A stretch of 64,000 nt of DNA. Source: Sulfuritalea sp. (GTDB lineage: Bacteria > Pseudomonadota > Gammaproteobacteria > Burkholderiales > Rhodocyclaceae). The translations under genes were made by a program, and so were the position numbers. The DNA lies in assembly GCA_023700805.1 (NCBI GenBank), contig JAMPYF010000006.1, positions 62,001 through 126,000 of the forward strand, read 5' to 3'. Under the pieces are notes generated by a model. The model had not been told where the DNA came from. It was given only the letters and a program-made list of their open reading frames with translations, and did no database searches. This document shows positions 59,744-64,000 of the stretch, one piece after another (position 1 is the stretch's first letter; each line of letters starts with the position of its first letter).

Positions 59744-60558
59744 GATGCCTCCCAGGCGGCAATGAATTCCTTCCAGTGCGGCAGGCCGGTGGCCGCTAGC
59801 GTCGATTTGACCAGTTGCAGCTCCGTGTCGTGTTCGCCCGCGGTAAGCAGGCCGCGCATCAGCTGGAAGCGCAGGAACACCAGCCAGGTATTCACCACGT
59901 CGGTTTCGCAATAATCGCGGATCTCGGCGATACGCCCCTCCAGCCAGGCGCCCCAGACCGCCGAGCCGTCCATGCCGAGCTTGCCGGGCAGGCCCATGAG
60001 GCGCGCCAGCTGGTCGAGCGGCGCACTGCCGCGCGGCTGGTACATCGCCAGCAGGTCCATCAGATCCGTATGCCGCATGTGATAGCGGCTGATGTAGTTG
60101 TTCCACTTGAAGTCGCGCGAGTCGCGGTAGTCGCCCTCCCCCATGTCCCAGTAGCGCGGCGCGGTGACGCGATGGATCAGGCCGCGGTAGTGCAGCACCG
60201 GCAGGTCGAAGCCGCCGCCGTTCCAAGACACGATCTGCGGCGTGAACTTCTCGATGCCGTCGAAGAAGCGCTGGATGATCTCGCCCTCGCCCGACTTCGG
60301 CTCGGCCAGGGACCAGACGCGAAAGCCTTCGTCACTGCGCAAGGCGCAGGAAATCACCGCCACGCGCTGCAAGTGCAGCGGCAGGAAGTCGCTGCCGTTC
60401 TTCGCCCGCTGGCGCTGGAAGGCGAACTCGGCCACTTCCGCATCGCCCAGTGACGTCGGCAGTTCGTGCAGCGTACGCAAACCGGCGATGTCCGGGATGG
60501 TCTCGATATCGAAGACGAGAACGGGAGTCATGGGCTGGATCCAGTGAAAAGGCGCCAT
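59737..60558 (-). CDS. PolB-type 3'-5' exonuclease domain protein
   Basis: DEDD exonuclease without polymerase, 273 aa. VLVFDIETIPD near residue 14, SWNGGGFDLPVL near 110 and RDYCETDVVNTWL near 215 carry the DEDD acids. The second Met (60531, MTPVLVFDIET) is a likely alternative start. Role probably in DNA or RNA maintenance; unknown. Divergent from the IclR gene. Confidence 0.87.
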   Translation of the reverse strand: MAPFHWIQPMTPVLVFDIETIPDIAGLRTLHELPTSLGDAEVAEFAFQRQRAKNGSDFLPLHLQRVAVISCALRSDEGFRVWSLAEPKSGEGEIIQRFFDGIEKFTPQIVSWNGGGFDLPVLHYRGLIHRVTAPRYWDMGEGDYRDSRDFKWNNYISRYHMRHTDLMDLLAMYQPRGSAPLDQLARLMGLPGKLGMDGSAVWGAWLEGRIAEIRDYCETDVVNTWLVFLRFQLMRGLLTAGEHDTELQLVKSTLAATGLPHWKEFIAAWEASC

Positions 60559-60568
60559 GTCAGCAAAG

Positions 60569-60590
60569 AGTCGGCGCTGGCAACCCGCCG
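60569..60590 (+). repeat. Dispersed 22-nt motif, degenerate copy before the IclR gene
   Basis: AGTCGGCGCTGGCA, AC, CCGCCG: four mismatches. It lies in the 50-base gap between the divergent exonuclease and IclR genes. Counted only as a weak copy. Confidence 0.3.
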
Positions 60591-60608
60591 ATTCTATAAT
60601 CCCGCTCC

Positions 60609-61427
60609 ATGTCAGGTGAAGAAAAAGACGCAGACGTCCGCCAGGGGATCCAATCGATCGAGGTCGGCGTGCCGCTGCTGCGCGTGCTGGCCGATCACGG
60701 CGCGCCCATGATGCTGCGCGATCTCGCGGCCGCCGCCGGCATGCCCGCGGCCAAGGCCCACCGCTACCTGGTCAGCTTCGTGCGTACCGGGCTGGCGACC
60801 CAGGACAGCCTCTCGGGCCGCTACGATCTCGGCCATTTTGCACTGGAGCTTGGGCTCGCCTGCCTCGCCCGGCTCGACGCAGTGCGCGTGGCAACGCCGA
60901 TACTCGACGCCCTGGGCGAGGAAATCGGCGAAACCGTGGCCCTCGCGGTCTGGGGCAACATGGGGCCAACCATCGTGCGCTGGGTGGACTCGCGCCGGCC
61001 GGTCAGCGTCAATCTGCGTACCGGCGCGGTGATGCCGCTGCTGCATTCGGCCATCGGCCTTTGCTTCGTAAGCTTCCTCGACTCGCCGCTGCTGCAGCGC
61101 CGGATCGAGGAGGAGCTGCAGATCAACGCCCGCGGCGAGGATACCCGGGCGCCGATCTCGCGCACCCAGCTCGATGCCCTGGTCGCCGACTTTCGCCGGC
61201 ACGGCATGTCGCGCGTCGTCGGCTCGGTGATTCCGGGCATCAATGCCTTCAGCGCGCCGGTATTCGACCACGAGGGCAAGATGGCGCTGGCGATTACCGG
61301 GCTTGGCCCGGCGGGCCTGTTCCCGCCGGACTGGAACAGCCCGATGGCGCATGCGATCGGCGCCACTGCAAGAGACATATCGCGCCAACTGGGCTGGCGT
61401 GCTGCGGCCACGCGCGACAACGCCTGA
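60609..61427 (+). CDS. IclR-family transcriptional regulator
   Basis: One-component regulator, typically of aromatic or short-chain acid catabolism. 272 aa. Winged HTH: LLRVLADHGAPMMLRDLAAAA and MPAAKAHRYLVSFVRTGL near residues 22-60; the effector domain has ETVALAVWGNMGPTIVRWVD and INAFSAPVFDHEGKMALAIT. No obvious target beside it; regulation of the aryl-CoA operon 48 kb away cannot be judged. Confidence 0.9.
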   Translation: MSGEEKDADVRQGIQSIEVGVPLLRVLADHGAPMMLRDLAAAAGMPAAKAHRYLVSFVRTGLATQDSLSGRYDLGHFALELGLACLARLDAVRVATPILDALGEEIGETVALAVWGNMGPTIVRWVDSRRPVSVNLRTGAVMPLLHSAIGLCFVSFLDSPLLQRRIEEELQINARGEDTRAPISRTQLDALVADFRRHGMSRVVGSVIPGINAFSAPVFDHEGKMALAITGLGPAGLFPPDWNSPMAHAIGATARDISRQLGWRAAATRDNA

Positions 61428-61458
61428 GCAGCCGGCGCAATCCGACGCTCGCCGGCGT

Positions 61459-61472
61459 TTGATTCAGATCAA
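61459..61472 (+). promoter_or_regulatory. FNR/ANR-type box
   Basis: TTGAT-TCAG-ATCAA, a perfect match to the TTGAT-N4-ATCAA consensus of oxygen-responsive FNR-family activators. About 130 bases before the EF-hand gene ATG and after the IclR gene. A TTTACT at 61495 sits near where a -10 would lie if the box were centred at -41.5. Confidence 0.65.
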
Positions 61473-61600
61473 ACAGGCTGCAAATTTCCGCCGATTTACT
61501 ACTTTCGTGGAATTCCAATTCTCGACGAACGGGCGCATGGTCCAGGCATCGAAATACCTTGAGTGGATTTCGGGTTTCGATGATCTCTTGTGAGGAAATC

Positions 61601-61900
61601 ATGCGTTATCCAGTGTTATGCGTATTGGCCTTGTGTACCGCGCCGGCCGCGATCCATGCCCAATCCATAGTTCCAAGTCTCGACGAACCCGGGCACAAGG
61701 GCGATATGGCGAGAATGGCATGGAGGAGGTCGGTCGCCCAGTTCGACGGTACCGACGCGGACAAGGACGGCCGGCTGGCGCGGGAGGAAGTCGCCAGGCA
61801 GTCCCGCTACCTGACCGACAACTTCGACCGGCTGGACACCAGCAAGGACGGCTATCTCAGCTGGGAAGAATTCGTCGGCCACGACCGCTGGCCGAAATAG
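61601..61900 (+). CDS. Small secreted EF-hand protein
   Basis: Probably periplasmic or exported calcium-binding protein, 99 aa. Signal peptide RYPVLCVLALCTAPAAIHAQ, then two EF-hand-like loops: DGTDADKDGRLAREE near residue 60 and LDTSKDGYLSWEEF near 83. The ATG at 61601 has a GAGGA site; the frame is open 14 codons further upstream without a good start. Preceded by the FNR-type box, so possibly induced by low oxygen. Confidence 0.8.
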   Translation: MRYPVLCVLALCTAPAAIHAQSIVPSLDEPGHKGDMARMAWRRSVAQFDGTDADKDGRLAREEVARQSRYLTDNFDRLDTSKDGYLSWEEFVGHDRWPK

Positions 61901-61963
61901 CCGCATCGGTTCTGCAACAGGCTTTATATGCCGTCGGCGTCAAACAGAATGGGAGTTCATTGA

Positions 61964-63742
61964 TCAGAATGCCTGGTCCCAGCGCACCGAAAGTCGGATC
62001 GCGGCATTGATCAGGCCCACCATGCTGTAGGTCTGCACGAAGTTGCCCCATTGCTCGCCGCTGCGGGGATCGATGTGTTCGGCCAGCAGGCCATGGCGAT
62101 TGCGGCAGGCCAGCAGCTTCTCGAACAGCACCCGCGCTTCGTCGCGGCGATCCAGCGCCGCCAGCGCATTGACATACCAGAATGTGCACACCAGGAAGGC
62201 ATTTTCCGGCTCGCCGAAATCGTCCTTCTCGACATAGCGAAAAATGTAATCGCCATGGCGCAGGTCCTTTTCTACGGCGCCGACGGTGGCGGCAAAGCGC
62301 GGATCGGCGGCATCGAGGAAGCCGACCTCGGCCAGCAACAGCAGGCTGGCATCCATCGCCTTGCCGTCGAAGGTCGAAACAAAAGCCTGGCGCCGCTTGT
62401 TCCATGCCCTCTGGCTGATGGTTGCATGCATCTGCTTGGCATGGTCGAACCAGTACGCCGCGCGCTCGGCCAGACCGAGGCGGGCGGCGATGCGTCCGAG
62501 GCGGTCGCAGGCCGCCCAGCACATCACGGACGAAAAGGTGTGCACGCGCGCGCTGCCGCGCAGTTCCCAAAGCCCTGCGTCGGGCTGGTCGTAGCAGCGC
62601 CGGGCCTGTTCGCCGAGGGCTTCGAGGCGACGGAACAGGGCCTCGTCGCCGCGCCGGGTCAGCCGCTGGTCGAAGAAAATGTGGGTCGCCGCGAGAATCA
62701 CCGAGCCATAGACGTCGTGCTGCACCTGGCGATAGGCCAGGTTGCCGATGCGGACCGGCCCCATGCCGCGATAGCCGGCCAGCGCCGGCACCTCCCGCTC
62801 GTCCAGCCCCGCCCTGCCGTCGATGCCGTACACGGGCTGCAGCACTCCGCCGCCGGCGCTGGCGGCGACATTGACGATATAGCCGAGGTAACGCTCCATG
62901 GTGCGGGTGGCGCCCAGCCGGTTCAAGGCATTGACCACGAAATAGCCGTCGCGCACCCAGCAATAGCGGTAGTCCCAGTTGCGGCCGCTGCCTGCCGCTT
63001 CGGGAATCGAGGTGGTCATGGCGGCGATGATCGCGCCGGTGTCGTCGTAGGCATTCAGCTTGAGCGTGATCGCGGCGCGAATCACCGCTTCCTGCCACTC
63101 GAAGGGAACGCCGAGGAAGCGCACCCACTCGCTCCAGTATTCGGTGGTTTCCACCAGAAAACGGCGACCGACCTCATTCGCCGCCTCGTGCACGGTCTCG
63201 TCGGCTCCCAGCAACAGCGTCACGGTGTCTTCGAGAAAGAAGGGGGTTTCCTGCATGATCGCGGTCAGCGAGGCATCGGTCGTCAGCCGCAAGCTGAGGC
63301 CCTGCGCCACGTAGCGGATATGGTTGCTGCCCCAGGTCACCTCCGGGCGCCCAGCGCCGTCGTTGCAGGCCGGCCGCACGCGCAGAGTCAGCCGCGGGCT
63401 GCCGCACAGGCGACGGATGCGGCGCACCAGCATCATCGGCCGGAACATGCGGCCATACTGGCCGAAGCGCGGCGCGAAATCGGTGACTTCGATGCCGCCG
63501 CCATGGCAGTCGTAGAGACGGGTCACCAGGATCGCCGTGTTCTCCTGGTAGTGCTGCTCGATGCGCTCGCAATCGGCAAGCTCGACTGCGGAAAACCCAT
63601 AATCGTCGCCATCCCTCAGCAGCGAGCAGAACACCGGATCGCCGTCGAAGCGCGGGAAGCAGCCCCAGACGATCTTCGCCCGGGCATCGACCAGCGCGCC
63701 CACGGTGCAGTTGCCGATCAAGGCCAAGTCTAGATTTGGCAT
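61964..63742 (-). CDS. GH15 glycoside hydrolase (trehalase/glucoamylase-like)
   Basis: 592 aa, cytoplasmic. NWDYRYCWVRDGYFVVNAL near residue 260; VPALAGYRGMGPVRIGNLA near 330; the catalytic pair is likely in GLLAEHIDPRSGEQWGNF near 550. This subgroup is trehalase or a broad alpha-glucosidase. The ATG at 63742 follows AGGAAG. Overlaps the otsB end by 13 bases, pointing to trehalose metabolism. Confidence 0.9.
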   Translation of the reverse strand: MPNLDLALIGNCTVGALVDARAKIVWGCFPRFDGDPVFCSLLRDGDDYGFSAVELADCERIEQHYQENTAILVTRLYDCHGGGIEVTDFAPRFGQYGRMFRPMMLVRRIRRLCGSPRLTLRVRPACNDGAGRPEVTWGSNHIRYVAQGLSLRLTTDASLTAIMQETPFFLEDTVTLLLGADETVHEAANEVGRRFLVETTEYWSEWVRFLGVPFEWQEAVIRAAITLKLNAYDDTGAIIAAMTTSIPEAAGSGRNWDYRYCWVRDGYFVVNALNRLGATRTMERYLGYIVNVAASAGGGVLQPVYGIDGRAGLDEREVPALAGYRGMGPVRIGNLAYRQVQHDVYGSVILAATHIFFDQRLTRRGDEALFRRLEALGEQARRCYDQPDAGLWELRGSARVHTFSSVMCWAACDRLGRIAARLGLAERAAYWFDHAKQMHATISQRAWNKRRQAFVSTFDGKAMDASLLLLAEVGFLDAADPRFAATVGAVEKDLRHGDYIFRYVEKDDFGEPENAFLVCTFWYVNALAALDRRDEARVLFEKLLACRNRHGLLAEHIDPRSGEQWGNFVQTYSMVGLINAAIRLSVRWDQAF

Positions 63743-64000
63743 GCTCTTCCTTTCAATGTGTCCGCCAGCCAGCGCCGCACGGCCGCGACATTGGCCAGGC
63801 GGAAGCGGGCGCAACTCGCGCCGGGACCGACCTTGATCGAGGTTCCATCCAGCCGATTCACTTCGGCGAAGCCGTGTTCGTCGTTGAGGTCGTCGCCGAT
63901 GAACACCGGATGCCGGTTGCTGAAGGGCGACTCGGTCAAATACTCCGCCACCGCCGTGCCCTTGTCGATACCGGCCGGCTTGAGTTCCACCACGCGCTTG
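63730..64000 (-). CDS. otsB: Trehalose-phosphatase OtsB, C-terminal end at the right edge
   Basis: HAD-family phosphatase that removes phosphate from trehalose-6-phosphate. About 90 codons are visible; the rest lies beyond the window. ELKPAGIDKGTAVAEYL and VFIGDDLNDEHGFAEVN (HAD motif IV, Asp pair) identify it, and the end is KGRACQI. Upstream of GH15 in the same operon; otsA is presumably beyond the edge. Confidence 0.85.
   Translation of the reverse strand, partial: KRVVELKPAGIDKGTAVAEYLTESPFSNRHPVFIGDDLNDEHGFAEVNRLDGTSIKVGPGASCARFRLANVAAVRRWLADTLKGRACQI

Overview
The window is 64 kb of high-GC chromosomal DNA, densely packed with genes, and looks like core genome of a betaproteobacterium. 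The nearest fit is an aromatic- or lipid-degrading member of the Rhodocyclales type; this is inferred from the CoA-dependent 2-aminobenzoate-type operon, the fatty-acid oxidation genes and familiar betaproteobacterial gene orders (trpS-scpA-scpB-rluB, rpsF-priB-rpsR-rplI-dnaB, alaA-hom-thrC). I saw no rRNA, tRNA, CRISPR array, insertion sequence, prophage or plasmid gene. Most operons are tightly coupled, with ATGA, GTGA or TAATG junctions.

Layout. 1-6.8 kb (minus): rluB (cut by the left edge), scpB, scpA, trpS, an M50 protease, a YciO-type protein, a PHP phosphatase (rnm) and an alpha/beta hydrolase. 6.8-7.0 kb: a repeat-filled gap. 7.0-12.6 kb (minus): a five-gene catabolic operon for an aryl-CoA, namely an aryl-CoA monooxygenase fused to an Old Yellow Enzyme domain, an SDR, an enoyl-CoA hydratase, an acyl-CoA dehydrogenase and RidA. 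12.8-16.2 kb (plus): rfbBACD for dTDP-L-rhamnose. 16.2-20.6 kb: parE and parC, then a 45-residue membrane peptide. 20.9-25.3 kb (minus): alaA, a GNAT gene, hom, thrC.

25.5-34.7 kb (plus): a lipid A L-Ara4N (arn) operon in which arnA is split into two genes and a secreted metallo-beta-lactamase-fold protein is inserted; then bcp and phoH. 36.3-40.4 kb (minus): dnaB, rplI, rpsR, priB, rpsF, a small membrane protein and a pseudouridine synthase; rlmJ faces the other way. 41.3-59.1 kb is largely a beta-oxidation and electron-transfer region: acetoacetyl-CoA synthetase, a thioesterase, ETF-ubiquinone oxidoreductase, two long acyl-CoA dehydrogenases, etfB/etfA with a CbiM-like membrane protein, a divergent TetR regulator, thiolase and a FadB-type multifunctional enzyme. 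It is interrupted by a PAS-GGDEF protein and a degenerate EAL-HDOD protein. 59.2-64 kb: a cysteine hydrolase, a PolB-type exonuclease, an IclR regulator, a secreted EF-hand protein behind a perfect FNR/ANR-type box, a GH15 hydrolase and the end of otsB.

No obviously new multi-gene system is present. The most unusual signals are non-coding: a ~22-nt motif scattered in coding (three reading frames) and intergenic DNA on both strands, and a second repeat family (three units near 6.8-7.0 kb, one near 25.4 kb). The most interesting gene-level ideas are RidA acting on an enamine product in the aryl-CoA operon and the secreted hydrolase inside the arn operon.
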